From: Microstegium vimineum
Lineage: Eukaryota; Streptophyta; Magnoliopsida; Poales; Poaceae
Reading direction: 5' to 3'
Length of the DNA stretch: 64,000 nt
NCBI GenBank assembly: GCA_022036555.1
Contig: CM039140.1
Span: 4,305,943 to 4,369,942, forward strand
In this document: positions 23,225 to 33,115 of the stretch, piece after piece
Position numbering within the stretch: the stretch's first letter is position 1
Layout: each line of letters starts with the position of its first letter
Made by a program: the position numbers and the translations under genes
Notes under the pieces: model-generated
What the model was told of the DNA's origin: nothing
The model's input: only the letters and a program-made list of their open reading frames with translations
Database searches by the model: none

Positions 23225-23545
23225 ATCTCTAGGCATCGGACGCTAAGTACAAAGGCGTCGAACGTTGTCCGACACGCCAGACGCTGGGGTCGGACGCTGC
23301 CCTAGCGTCCGACGCGCTAACAGAGAGCTCCAGAGACGTCCATTTTGCGATGGACGTGTATGTCGCATGGGCGTCGGACGCTACAGAGCGTCCGGGAATA
23401 TTTTCCCAGAAACCCGAGAGCAGCGAGTTGGTGCCAGACGCTGAGGCACAGCGTCCGTCGCTAAGCGATGGAGCGTCCATCGCCTGCTGACGTGAACAGG
23501 AACTAGCCATTGGGGCAAGCGACGGAGCGTCCGTCGCCAACTTAC
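23225..23545. repeat. Array of GCGAYGGAGCGTCCRTCGC palindromes just upstream of the copia LTR TATA box
   Basis: Palindromes such as GCGATGGAGCGTCCATCGC (about 23463-23482) and GCGACGGAGCGTCCGTCGC (about 23519-23537), plus GCGTCGGACGCT and GCGTCCGACGC, recur through 320 bp. Between the two 19-mers a T-A pair is swapped for a C-G pair at matching arm positions, so the pairing is kept. The array ends about 50 bp before the TATA box. Confidence 0.8.
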
Positions 23546-23586
23546 AACGAACAGTTTTTCAGCCCGAGGCAGTTTTGTGTGTGGGC

Positions 23587-23594
23587 TATAAATA
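23587..23594 (+). promoter_or_regulatory. TATA box of the copia LTR
   Basis: TATAAATA in GGGCTATAAATAGCTCC. It lies about 680 bp before the LTR end and just after the palindrome array. Confidence 0.75.
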
Positions 23595-24263
23595 GCTCCA
23601 CCCCTTCTCTCCCACCTTGCCTTTGCTCATTTCATTTGCTGAATTTCTTGAGAAGGTTGGGAAGAGAGCAAGAGCCCTAGAGAGAGAGAGTGATTCGCGA
23701 ATCCATCCATCCTCTTCTCTAGGTCATCCAAGAGTTCAAGTGTGCATCCACTCTAGTTGTGAAGCTTGAGTGAGTCAAGTGAAGATCGAAGCTTGTTACT
23801 CTTGGTGATCGACATCACCTAGGCGGTCCGGTGGTGCTTGGGAGGAAGGTGATCACCGGAAGATTGTCGACGGTCCTTCTCCATCGACTTGTGATCGGTT
23901 ATGGGCGGTTCACCGAGCCGGAGTGGCGAAGAACCAGCCCGTTGAGAGCACTCTACCCTTGTGCGGGTAGAGGGGGAGCAATACCCTTGCGTGGGTGCTT
24001 GAACGAGGACTAGGGGGAGTGTCGACTCCTCCATACCTCGGCAAAACGTCATCGTGTCAAAGCTTTCTATCCCTAGCTCTTTCATACCGTTTTTCTTACC
24101 GCATTGTCCTTACTTTCATTGAATTGCTACCGCTTTCTAGTTAGGACACACTACCGGTAGGCACAAGGGGGTAATTGGCATTGCTAGGATTTCATATTGC
24201 TTTAGAAATTTGAAATAAGCCCAATTCACCCCCCCCCCCTTCTTGGGCATCTTGATCCTTTCA

Positions 24264-24635
24264 AGGTATTAGCAGGGTCTCTAGGACTAGTTGTGACAAA
24301 TGTGCATACACCAACATTCCCAAACTCTCCTAGGTCAAGCTACTAACCTCATAACCCCCCTTTATAGTATGGTCAATGGAAAAACAAAGTCCTAGTCTAT
24401 ACTTAGTGCCCTTCTCAACCTTGTGGCACTAAGAGCTAGCCTAGTCTTCAACTTGTATCACCATCCTTTCAAACCGAAACGATTTCCATCTTGGGGCATG
24501 CATATCCATTAAGCCCATTCATCTAGCATCAATAATGACTTAACTCTAATGACTTTGCCTCTGCCAAACACACGTTAGTCATAGTGACCTAGCATTGTCG
24601 TTAATCGCCTAAACACAAGGGACCATGATTCTTCA
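24264..24635 (-). repeat. Inverted 5' fragment of a related copia LTR
   Basis: Read on the minus strand from 24635, the text starts TGAAGAATCATGG and follows the first 370 or so bases of the LTR at 22799, including GCCCCAAGATGG and TACTATAAAG, with many substitutions. The complete copia LTR ends exactly where this fragment begins, so the younger element probably inserted into an older LTR of the same or a sister family in the opposite orientation. The rest of the old LTR should lie left of the younger element. Confidence 0.82.
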
Positions 24636-24639
24636 CTCG

Positions 24640-25563
24640 CCGCCACTTTCCATTGGAGGCGATTTTGGAGGTCCAGATTTTTCAAAATACAAGAGGGGAG
24701 GTTTTTATCTTCATTTCTTGGAAGGAGATTGGTTAAAAAGGTTAGTTTACGTCCCTTTTTCCTCATTTAGCTCATTTTTTCTCAATTGGAGCCACATTTT
24801 GGATCTAGGGTTTCACCATGAGTGAGAGAGAAGAATACCTGTGTTATTTTCTTTGTTTCTTCAAGTGAGGTTGATTAAATTGATTATATAACATCTCTCC
24901 TCTCTCCATTTTCATGCTTGCCTTTTAATTTAGTTTATGCTAGATATATTTACTTGTTTTCATGAATCAATGTTGTGTTAAATAGAATTTATATATAGAG
25001 GGAAGTGTAGTTTTTTTGTTAGTTTTTTTATTATTCTACTTAGTTTTTTTATTATGCTTTTTTATTTCTCAATTTATTTCATCCACTTTATGCACTTATA
25101 TGTTTCATTAATTTAATTGTGATACTTAGTGGTTGGACCTAAACCCTAGCTAATAAACTCTAAGGGGGAGGTTTTGATCTTCATTTATAGAGACAAGGGG
25201 ATATTTATCAAAATACAAGGGGAGAGGTTTTGATATTCATTTCTTGGAAGGAGGTTGTTAAAAAAGGTTAGTTTATATCCCTATTGCCTCATTTAGCTCA
25301 TTTTTGCTCAATTTGAGCCACATTTTGGATCTAGGGTTTCACCATGAGTGAGAGAGAAGAATACCTAGGTTGTTTTCTTAGTTTATTCATGTCATGTTGA
25401 TGTCAATTTGAGCCACATTTTTGCTCCATTTTCATTTTTTCTTTTGAATTTAGTTTATGCTAGATATATTTACTTGTTTTCATTGATCAATGTTGTGTTA
25501 ATGTTGATCAATGATACTTAGTGGCTAATAAACTCTAAGGGGGAGGTTTTGATCTTCATTTAT
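24640..25563 (+). repeat. Imperfect tandem duplication upstream of the CACTA transposase
   Basis: The block at about 24685-24835 (CAAAATACAAGAGGGGAGG ... TTTCACCATGAGTGAGAGAG) recurs at about 25208-25358. The segment TTTATGCTAGATATATTTAC at about 24934 recurs at about 25454. CTCTAAGGGGGAGGTTTTGA at about 25159 recurs near 25530. Repeated subterminal sequence is usual in CACTA elements, so this may be their 5' end, but I could not find a CACTA terminal repeat. There is no gene in 24636-25647. Confidence 0.7.
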
Positions 25564-25647
25564 TTTCTTTATTTTCTGCAAGTTAGGTTGATTATTAAGA
25601 TGGTTACATAATATTTGTCCGCTCTCCCTTTTCAAAGTCAGGTATTG

Positions 25648-28600
25648 ATGGAGAGGTCATTCTGGATGTATGAGTTATCAAGGCTAGATGCATCATACAT
25701 ACCCGAGGTTCATAAGTTTATTGATGTCGCTAAGAACCATGCTTGGAGAACAAAGAAGACGCACATACATTGTCCATGCATGGACTGCAGGAATGTTGTT
25801 GTATTTGATGACCATCAACAAATCCTTTCTCATCTTGTCCGCCGAGGATTTATGAAGGATTACTTGATTTGGACAAAGCATGGAGAGGGTAGCTCTGTGC
25901 CTTATACAACAGTTAGTCATTCAACTATCGACGCTGATGGTCTAAATATGCTTGTTGACGGTGGGTATCAGTTCGTACACGATAGACAACAACCTGTCAC
26001 CGATGGTCCTGATCATGGTTTCGCTGGAGAAATTGAAGGCGTACCAACAACTGATGTGATGCAAAATAATATGGCTGCGGAAGATGCAGAATTCCTAGAG
26101 GCAATGTTGCGTTGTCATGCAGAAGATCCATCAATGTTCTTCAAAAAAGGTATGGAGGCCCTGATGAAGGTAGCAGAAGAGCCTTTGTACGATGAGTCTA
26201 AGGGTTGCACCAAAGAGTTCACGACCTTGCGTTCAGTGCTAAAGTTGTTGGTATGCAAAGCTAGGTTTGGTATTTGTGATGCTAACTTTGATGCATTCTT
26301 GAGTATTATCACAGACATGCTTCCAAAGGAAAACAAAGTGCCCGCTAACACGTACTACGCAAAGAAGTGAATCAGTCCACTCACGATGGGTGTTGAGAAG
26401 ATCCATGCTTGTAGAAATCACTGTATCCTATATCGAGGTGACGCTTATAAGGACAAGGAGAGCTGTCCAAAGTGTAATGCAAGTAGGTACAAAACGAATA
26501 AAGACTACAAAGAGGAACACTGTGCTGCCTTGGTGTGTAAAGGAAAGAAGCGAAAGAAGACCCAACCGAGTTCAAAACCCATGAGCAAAGAAAAAGAAGT
26601 AGACTATTATGCGCAGAAAAAGATTCCTGCTTTGGTGATATGGTACCTGCCTGTGGTCAATCGATTGAGGTGTTTGTTTGCTAACCCAAAGGATGCCAAA
26701 CTTATGAGTTGACATGCTTCTGATGAGCACATCAAAGACGATGGGAAGCTTCGGCACCCAGCCGATGGCAAGCAGTGGATAGATTTCAATAACAACCACG
26801 AAGACTTTGCAAAGGAACAAAGAAATGTTAGGTTTGCACTGAGTACTGACAGGATGAATCCATTTGCTGAGAGGAGCAGCACGCACAACACATGGCTGGT
26901 GATCCTCACCATCTACAACCTTCCTCCATGGTTGATGCAGAAGCGAAAGTACCTCATGCTAACCATCCTTATCTCTGGACCTACACAGCCTGGAGTAGAC
27001 ATGGATGTTTTCTTGGAGCCCTTAATGGAAGACATGAAGATATTGTGGGAAACATGTGTCAAAATGTGGGACGAGTATCGCAAAGAATCATTCACGTTGA
27101 GAGCAATTATCTTTGTTACGATCAATGATTACCCTGCTCTCTTCACATTATCAGGGCAGTTCAAAGGAACGGTTGGTTGTGTGGTATGCATAGATGAAAC
27201 CGCTCACATGTCCTTTACTGCATCCAAGAAGATAGTGTACATGAGGCACAAACGCTTCTTATCGAAAGGATACAGGTACCGCCAGAAGAAGATGGATAAG
27301 TACTTCGACAATAACATTGAACTCCAGTCTACTGCCCCACTAGGCAACAGTAAAGGCAAAAGAGTTTTCAGCCTAGTCAAGAACCTTAAATTTGTTTTCG
27401 GGAAGAAGACAACAGACGGAAAACCAAGAAAGAAAGTCAAACCAACTCCAGGGCTACGTCCAAGAAGAAATCTATTTTCTTCGAGTATTTGTCATATTGG
27501 CCTGAGTTAGACGTACGTCATGCGATCGATGGTATGCACGTTCAGAAGAACATGTTTGAAAGCCTAATTGGAACCTTGCTAGACATAAAGGGTAAGATAA
27601 AGGAAGGACTAAAGTCATGTCTGGACATGGTATAGTTAAACATGAAAAAAGAACTCCACCCAGTTCTTCAAGAAAATGGGAAGTATCATCTCCCGACAGC
27701 AAGCAACAACCTCAGCAATGATGAGAAACATTTGATGTGTGTGTGGTTGAAGAATCTGAAGGTCCCATCTGGATTATGCTCTAACATATGAAGTATTGTG
27801 TCAATGAAAGACCTTACACTCACCAACTACAACTCACATGATTGTCATACCATGCTGACTACTTTCCTCCCTATTGCTATCAGGGCTATAAATCTAGTGT
27901 GGATAAAGGTTGCAGTCACACGGTTGTGCTACTTCTTCAATAGGATCTCACAGAAGGTGATTGACCATGATGAGTTGACATCTCTTAAGGAATTTGCAGC
28001 GGAGACAGTGTCACAGTTCGAGATGTGTTTTCCTCCAGCATTCTTCGATATTATGGTTCACCTTGTGGTGCACTTGGTTCCACAGATAGAGACACTGGGT
28101 CCCATGTATTTGCATGAGATGTGGACATATGAGCATTTCATGTCAACACTTAATGGCTACGTATCAACTCGTGCTCGTCCTGAGGCGTCCATGTTAGAGG
28201 GGTACTTAACCGAAGAGACAATTGAGTCTGGTGGTCCATTCTGCAACAGCGTCCTAAAAGACCAGGATGCAATAGGTTTGCCTCCGTCAAGACATGATGG
28301 TAGGCTGAATGGAAGAGGGAGGATGTGAAAGAAATCATTAGTCCCGCAAGATTACAATTCAGTCCTTAAGGCACATCACAGCATCCTTCATCAACTCTCA
28401 ATAATGGAGCCTTTCATCGAGCAACATATTGATGAGCTTCGCAAACAAAATCATGGGCACACAAATGAGTGGTTAATGAAGGAACACAAGAATAAGTTCA
28501 CCTCATGGCTAAAGGAGCTTGAGATTCCAGAGGGGGAAACAATTGAGGAACGCACCATCAAGGTGTTGGCTTCTGGACCATCACATCAGGTCACAACATG

Positions 28601-29155
28601 ACAAATCTATGACATTAGTGGCTTCACATTCTGTACCAAGTCCAAGGACCAAAAGAGCATTGCACAAAACAGTGGAGTTCGATGTGATGCCTTAGACTCT
28701 GAAACTGGGGATGAAACTATGTTCTTTGGCTTCGCTGATGCCATATGGGAGCTAGACTATGGTACATATCAGGTCCCTATGTTTCGATGCCAATGGGTTG
28801 AAAACAAACATGTCACAGACTCACAGTGGACAACTATGGGGTCAGAGTTCTTGATCTAAGTAAGGTAGGCTACAAAGATGATCCGTGGATAATGGCTAAC
28901 CGTGCTGCACAGGTCTTCTATGCTGAACAGATCCTTTGTCCTAATGAGAAGAAAAGTACCGACAAGCCGAAACATGTAGTTATTCCTAGAAAGCTATAGG
29001 GGTTGATGGTGTATCTGACCTGGATGAATTTAATGAGTTCAGCAACATGTGTCTCTTTGTACATGATCATCCAGTAAAAATAAGGAGTGTTGAGCGAAGC
29101 ATCCCACATAAATCGCTACCTTGGGTGCGCCACGATGGACAAGGAAGAACAGTAT
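25648..29155 (+). pseudogene. CACTA (En/Spm) transposase, TNPD/TNP2 type, decayed
   Basis: Domain order is that of the plant CACTA large transposase. First is a transposase-associated domain (FWMYELSRLDASYIPEVHKF, IHCPCMDCRNVV, GFMKDYLIWTKHGE). Then a Cys region (HACRNHCILYRGD, CPKCNASRYK) and the Transposase_21 core (VIWYLPVVNRLRCLFANPKD, DMDVFLEPLMEDMKILWETC, CVVCIDETAHM, MRHKRFLSKGYRYR). LDVRHAIDGMHVQKNMFESL lies near 27505. A DUF4218-like region (about 27800-28250) and a DUF4216-like region (about 28660-28910) end at TAG 29153. The first 1.9 kb stays in one frame with single stops (26368, 26710); later parts change frame near 27470 and 28840. The enzyme cuts and moves CACTA elements; this copy cannot. 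Confidence 0.88.
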
Positions 29156-29626
29156 AGCTGCCTAGATTGTTTTTGTTATTTGCCATGTAATCCATTTATG
29201 TTTGTACATGTGAAGACCCTATTTTTGTTTCTACGTGTGAGACCCTATGCTTATTTCACATAATTGCAACCTATTTCTATAATCCCGAGATGATGAACCC
29301 TATGTATGAATTGAGATATTAGAAATAGATTAAATTAGGGTCATTATAAATATAAATACATGTAAAAGTATCTCAAACATGTCATTGCATATTTAAAACA
29401 TGTTTATCCCTAAACCATAAACCCTTAACATCTTTGACACAACATCTGAATGATTTGATTCCAATCTTTACTGAACTGAACGGGGATGGCCGGGAAACAT
29501 CATCACCATCAACACACAGAAACACTGAGGGTGAACGTTGCCTTATTATTCGTATGAACTCTACTAGTACGAAATACTCATCTATATATGCAGCAACATG
29601 CACCGAGGCAGGCCATTTTTCAGTTC
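29156..29626. other. Spacer between CACTA remnant and the aldo-keto reductase gene
   Basis: AT-rich text with a loose repeat of GTGARGACCCTA/GTGAGACCCTA (about 29210-29250). No CACTA terminal repeat and no gene are visible. The right part should include the 3' untranslated region of the minus-strand aldo-keto reductase gene ending at 29627. Confidence 0.5.
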
Positions 29627-31415
29627 CTATTCCTCTACAATATCCAACTCTGCAGGATCAACAGACGTGAACTCACCCTCTTGCGTGAACAGGCCAATAG
29701 CCAGGGCAACCTTCCTCTGCGGGATGTGGCTGATCTTGAGCCGGTCCTCGTCGGTCAGCTCCCAGTCGAATATCTCAAGGTTCTGCTTCAGCCTCTCCTT
29801 GTTGTAGCTCTTGACGATGCACGTCACTCCCTGCTCATGTATCCATCGCAGCGCCACCTATCAATAAGGGAAGACAAGACAACATTGAATATAGTTAGAT
29901 GGGGAGAGCAGAGAGAGTAAATGTCAGACAATCAGGCAGTCGAATATTATTTTACATCAAAAATTAAAACTGATCTAAAAAAATTCTAAGTACTACTGAA
30001 CAACATTCCATTAATATAACAATTTAGTGTAGTATAATTACTCTATAACTAGAATATAAAAAAGTATAGAATAATAACATCTATATATATTCCGTATTTA
30101 TCTATACTATAAAAGCGACACCAAAGCGACACCAAGAGAAGTCAAGGCAAAGACGCCGACGAAGAAGACGTGATCAACCAAACCTCATTGGCCGGGCCGC
30201 CGGGCAAACGTCCACGACACTACCCCACGTGAGGAAAACACCGATCCAAGCGCGCTAGACACCAGCCTAACCGCGGTGGGTGGAGATTGCATTGGAAAAA
30301 AAAAAACCAGTCCGGCCGGCCAGCAGCAAATAACCCTCTCTCCCAAAAAGAAGATCGTTATGGAATACGTGTCGGTTAAACTTTCTGAACTTTGACTAAA
30401 TTTATAAAAAATATGTATAATATTTATATCTCCAAGTAAATTTGTTAAAAAAACTACTTTGACTAAATTTATAAAAAATATGTATAATATTTATATCTCC
30501 AAGTAAATTTGTTAAAAAAACTAGACTTAAAGATCTTTACGATGATACTAATTATTTAGATTAATTATTTATATATTTTAATATATAATTACCGGTATTT
30601 TGAAATCGTTACTTCTCGAAAAACAAGAATGACATCTATTTAGAGACGGAGAGGGCACGTACCTGCGCGACGGTTTTGCCTCTGGCCTTGGCTATCTCGG
30701 CGAGCACCTCGGAGTCCAGCACGGCGCTGCCCTGCCCGTCCCAGTTCTGCCCGCCCAGCGGCGAGTAGGCCGCGACGTGGATGCCCCTGTGGGCGCAGTA
30801 CGCCCTCAGCGTCCGCTGCTGCCACGCCGGGTTCAGCTCCACCTGGTTCACCGCGGGCGGGATCGTGGCGACGGCCAGCACCGTGTCGAGGTGCCTGGTG
30901 GTGAAGTTGCTGACGCCGATGGCCTTTGCGAGGCCCAGCCGCTGGCATTCCTCCATGGCGCGCCACACGCCCTCGAGGTCCAACGGCATGGCGTCCTCTT
31001 TCTTGCTGGGGAACTTGTACGGCCCGTTGATGTACACCGGCCAGTGGATCAGGTACAGGTCCACGTACTCCATCTGCAGGTTCTTGAGAGTTTCGCGGAG
31101 GGACGGCAGCACGAGGTCCGGGTGGTTCTGCGTGCACCACAGCTTGGACGTGACGAACAGCTCCTCCCGGGACTGCAGGAGCCCGCGGCGGAGCGCCTCG
31201 GCCGCGGCCTCGCCGAGCGGCTTCTCGGTGCCGTACATGAAGGCCGTGTCGAAGTGGCGGAAGCCGACCTCGATGGCCGCCAGCACGGCTATCTTGGTGG
31301 TCTCGTTCACCACGGGGAACTGCGCCGTGCCCATGCCGACCATCGGCATCGGCCTCGCGTCGCCCGACGACGACCGCAGGGCCACCTCCGGCACCGCCGT
31401 CTTCGTCGATGCCAT
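29627..31415 (-). CDS. Aldo-keto reductase, AKR4-type (deoxymugineic acid synthase / codeinone reductase-like)
   Basis: Two exons on the minus strand, 31415-30663 and 29857-29627, joined in phase at CAG/GTACGT and AG/GTGGCG, give 327 residues, normal for an AKR. The catalytic tetrad is complete: Asp56 (HFDTA), Tyr61 (MYGTE), Lys91 (TSKLW), His124 (LIHWPV). Family signatures are GVWRAMEECQRLGLAKAIGVSNF and the cofactor segment IVKSYNKERLKQN in exon 2. AKRs reduce aldehydes or ketones with NADPH in the cytosol. Grass AKR4B members include DMAS, which makes the phytosiderophore deoxymugineic acid, but the substrate here cannot be told. ATG 31415 is chosen because homologous text starts there; the open frame extends upstream without similarity. 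A diverged pseudogene paralogue lies at 50328-52453. Confidence 0.9.
29858..30662 (-). other. Intron of the aldo-keto reductase gene with repeat insertions
   Basis: An 805-bp AT-rich intron. It contains TCTATACTATAAAAGC at 30101-30116, which resembles a Helitron 5' end (TC after A), a GC-rich stretch behind it (30130-30280), and a perfect 67-bp tandem duplication (30389-30455 and 30456-30522). No Helitron 3' end was found inside the intron. Confidence 0.6.
30389..30522. repeat. Perfect 67-bp tandem duplication in the intron
   Basis: Two copies of a 67-bp AT-rich unit starting ACTTTGACTAAATTTATAAA sit end to end without a mismatch that I can see, so the duplication is recent. Confidence 0.9.
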
Positions 31416-31782
31416 GCTGATCGATGCGCCTGCTGCTGGTGTGATTTGGTGCGCTGTAGCTACAACGAGCTGGTGCGGAAACACAAAATAGGGGAGGTGC
31501 GCTTGCCGTGACCGTGAGCCCGTGCCGGTCGCTTTATGTAGAATTTGCAAACGTGGTGGTTGACAGGCGACGTGGACTCTCGCGACCCTTCATTGCGTTG
31601 GGTTTCAGATGGGACCGGATGGGGACATCTTAAACCCTGCGGACTAGTCTAGAGTTTTGACGTCACGGCTTACGTTTCCACTTCCTGTGGATGGTAAAAG
31701 CTTTCCGCTTTCTGCACTTGTCTAGGAAAGTGGGAATTATTCATCTCGAACTCTATTATTAGACTACGTTCGACTAGAATAG
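31416..31782 (-). promoter_or_regulatory. Upstream region of the aldo-keto reductase gene
   Basis: The 367 bp between the ATG and element B should hold the promoter. A weak TATA-like ACATAAAG on the minus strand lies near 31530, about 120 bp before the ATG. No stronger element is clear. Element B lies only 368 bp from the start codon, so it may have replaced distal regulatory sequence (inference). Confidence 0.35.
31778..31782. repeat. target-site duplication AATAG, left copy (element B)
   Basis: AATAG precedes TGTCGGGTAC at 31783 and is repeated at 47358-47362 after the 3' LTR. Confidence 0.92.
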
Positions 31783-32009
31783 TGTCGGGTACAAAAATAA
31801 AGGATACCCTAAATGTGTGATAATCTAATGCTTAACATAACAACTATTTTTAAGGCAGGATTCGATCAGCCGTTCTAAGTCAATAGAGAAAAGGTCCATC
31901 ACGCAAAGGCCTCTCTCACCGGCAACAACGACCAGTCATGGGCCGGCCTAATACTGGAAAAACAGTAGGAGGGATCCCCCTCCGCCTCGACCCTTCGAAT
32001 GACGGATAG

Positions 32010-32136
32010 GGGGTCGAACGAACGACCCCTCCGCCTCCGCCTCTACCTCAACTGGCAGACAGGGGTCGAACGAACGACCCCTCCGCCTCCGCCTCGACCC
32101 CTCGAATGACGGACAAGGGGTCGAACGAACGACCCC
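32010..32136. repeat. Three regularly spaced hairpins in the element B 5' LTR
   Basis: GGGGTCGAACGAACGACCCC occurs at 32010-32029, 32062-32081 and 32117-32136, a 7-bp perfect stem with loop AACGAA. Spacings are 52 and 55 bp. The 3' LTR has the same array at 46213, 46265 and 46320 with the same spacings, the last with one stem mismatch. Confidence 0.9.
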
Positions 32137-32630
32137 TGAGAAGCAAGCTCGATCGACTTACCTGCTCCCGGTATGGGGTAAAGGGGATCCAATGCGCCTA
32201 CCTGCCCCCGCCTAACGCCATGGGCGCCCACTACCACAGTTAAATCCATCAACTCGCCGCTCATACCCGGGACCTCCGTCAACTGTGCGGCCGCTGTAGC
32301 CACGTCGTAGGTACGAAATCCAGAGGCACCCCCTCGAGCCATGAACAGGACGGCCCTCGACTGTGTCTTCAGGGATACGACAGGGTCACGCTGGCCTCGA
32401 CCCCACTCGACCAGGGGGCTCGACCCCCGTCTCCAACCACTCCAGTATGGGACCCGTCCTATCCGCTCCGTCCCGTTTTAATTGTGGAGCCTGCACCCGT
32501 CTACAGGAGGTCAACCGTATTGCGCCATGACGTTCGGCAGCGTCCAGTTTGCTATCACCATGCCCTGAACACCAGAAGGACGGGAAGGCCACACCGCTAC
32601 ACCGGAAGGACGGGAAGGCCTCCCCTTGAT

Positions 32631-32640
32631 CTATAAAAGG
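32631..32640 (+). promoter_or_regulatory. TATA box of element B LTR
   Basis: CTATAAAAGG, repeated at 46898-46907 in the 3' LTR. It drives the element RNA. Confidence 0.8.
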
Positions 32641-33090
32641 GGACGCTGGGATAGAATAAAGGGCATGCGCATTTGTATCAGCATCAGCAGGCGCATTCGT
32701 ATCGGCTCACGTATTCGGACATCAGAGATCTCTCAACAAACCGAGACATCAGCTCTGACCCGCATACACCAAGAGCCAAGTCGTACACACCACACCCGAT
32801 TGCTTGATCGACACCTCGAGCAATCCACCAACCGACCACCTAGGGTAGCCCTGCTAGTCCTAGGCCTCAGCTCATCCTGAGCACCCCCGTGTAAACCAGC
32901 TTGTACCCCCCTGTACGAGCACTTCGATGCAAGATAATACGATCCATCCTCCTCCGCTGGACGTAGGGCCTTCTTTGCCCGAACAAGGATAAATCTCGTG
33001 TTCTTCTTGCATCACGTCTGGGAGAGGAAGCACGCAATATACAAATTTACTAGTTGGTGGTCTTGACCCCTGGGTCATAACACCGACAGT

Positions 33091-33110
33091 TGGCGCGCCA
33101 GGTAGGGGGA
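33091..33110 (+). other. Putative primer-binding site, element B
   Basis: TGGCGCGCCAGGTAGGGGGA begins 2 bases after the LTR. It resembles the primer site reported for several grass Tat elements; the tRNA is not assigned. Confidence 0.6.
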
Positions 33111-33115
33111 TTTGC

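Larger units (their letters stand above)
1..24263 (+). mobile_element. SIRE-type Ty1/copia retrotransposon, 5'-truncated by the window, interrupted by Tat element A
   Basis: Order on the plus strand is gag end, protease, integrase, reverse transcriptase and RNase H (to 4752), a long spacer, an env-like ORF (19591-22314), a purine tract and a 3' LTR (22799-24263). Integrase before RT defines Ty1/copia. The YVDD box followed by IIFGSTN and the extra 3' ORF fit the SIRE/Maximus lineage (family knowledge). Bases 4944-18162 are a separate Tat element inserted later, shown by the GGTTA duplication at 4939-4943 and 18163-18167. The 5' LTR and primer site lie left of the window. Frameshifts in gag and pol and nonsense codons in the env-like frame make this copy non-autonomous. 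Confidence 0.88.
22799..24263 (+). repeat. 3' LTR of the SIRE-type copia element
   Basis: It runs from TGAAGAATCA to TGATCCTTTCA, so its ends form an imperfect inverted repeat (TGAA...TTCA). It is 1465 bp long. Inside are a palindrome array (23225-23545), a TATA box (23587-23594), and a C run of about 13 bases at 24227-24239 near the end, as is common in this lineage. The partner 5' LTR is outside the window. AGGTA follows (24264-24268) and would be the TSD, but its left copy cannot be seen. Confidence 0.85.
31783..33088 (+). repeat. 5' LTR of element B
   Basis: From TGTCGGGTACAAA to ATAACACCGACA, 1306 bp. A triple hairpin array lies at 32010-32136 and the TATA box at 32631. Compared with the 3' LTR it lacks most of a segment before the TATA box: the 3' LTR has about 90 bp at 46803-46888 where this copy has a short repeat of CCGGAAGGACGGGAAGGCC. 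Confidence 0.94.

Noticed and set aside
24636..29626. Terminal inverted repeats of the CACTA element
   Set aside because: I looked for CACTA-type ends at both sides of the transposase and found none that I could support; the element is probably truncated or its ends are degenerate.
29627..31415. Naming the gene as deoxymugineic acid synthase
   Set aside because: AKR4 members with very similar text have different substrates; nothing in the sequence fixes the substrate, so no gene symbol is given.
30777..31511. Long plus-strand open frames of about 240 codons over the aldo-keto reductase exon
   Set aside because: They are the complement of a GC-rich real exon; no domain is visible in them, while the minus strand gives a complete AKR with its catalytic tetrad.
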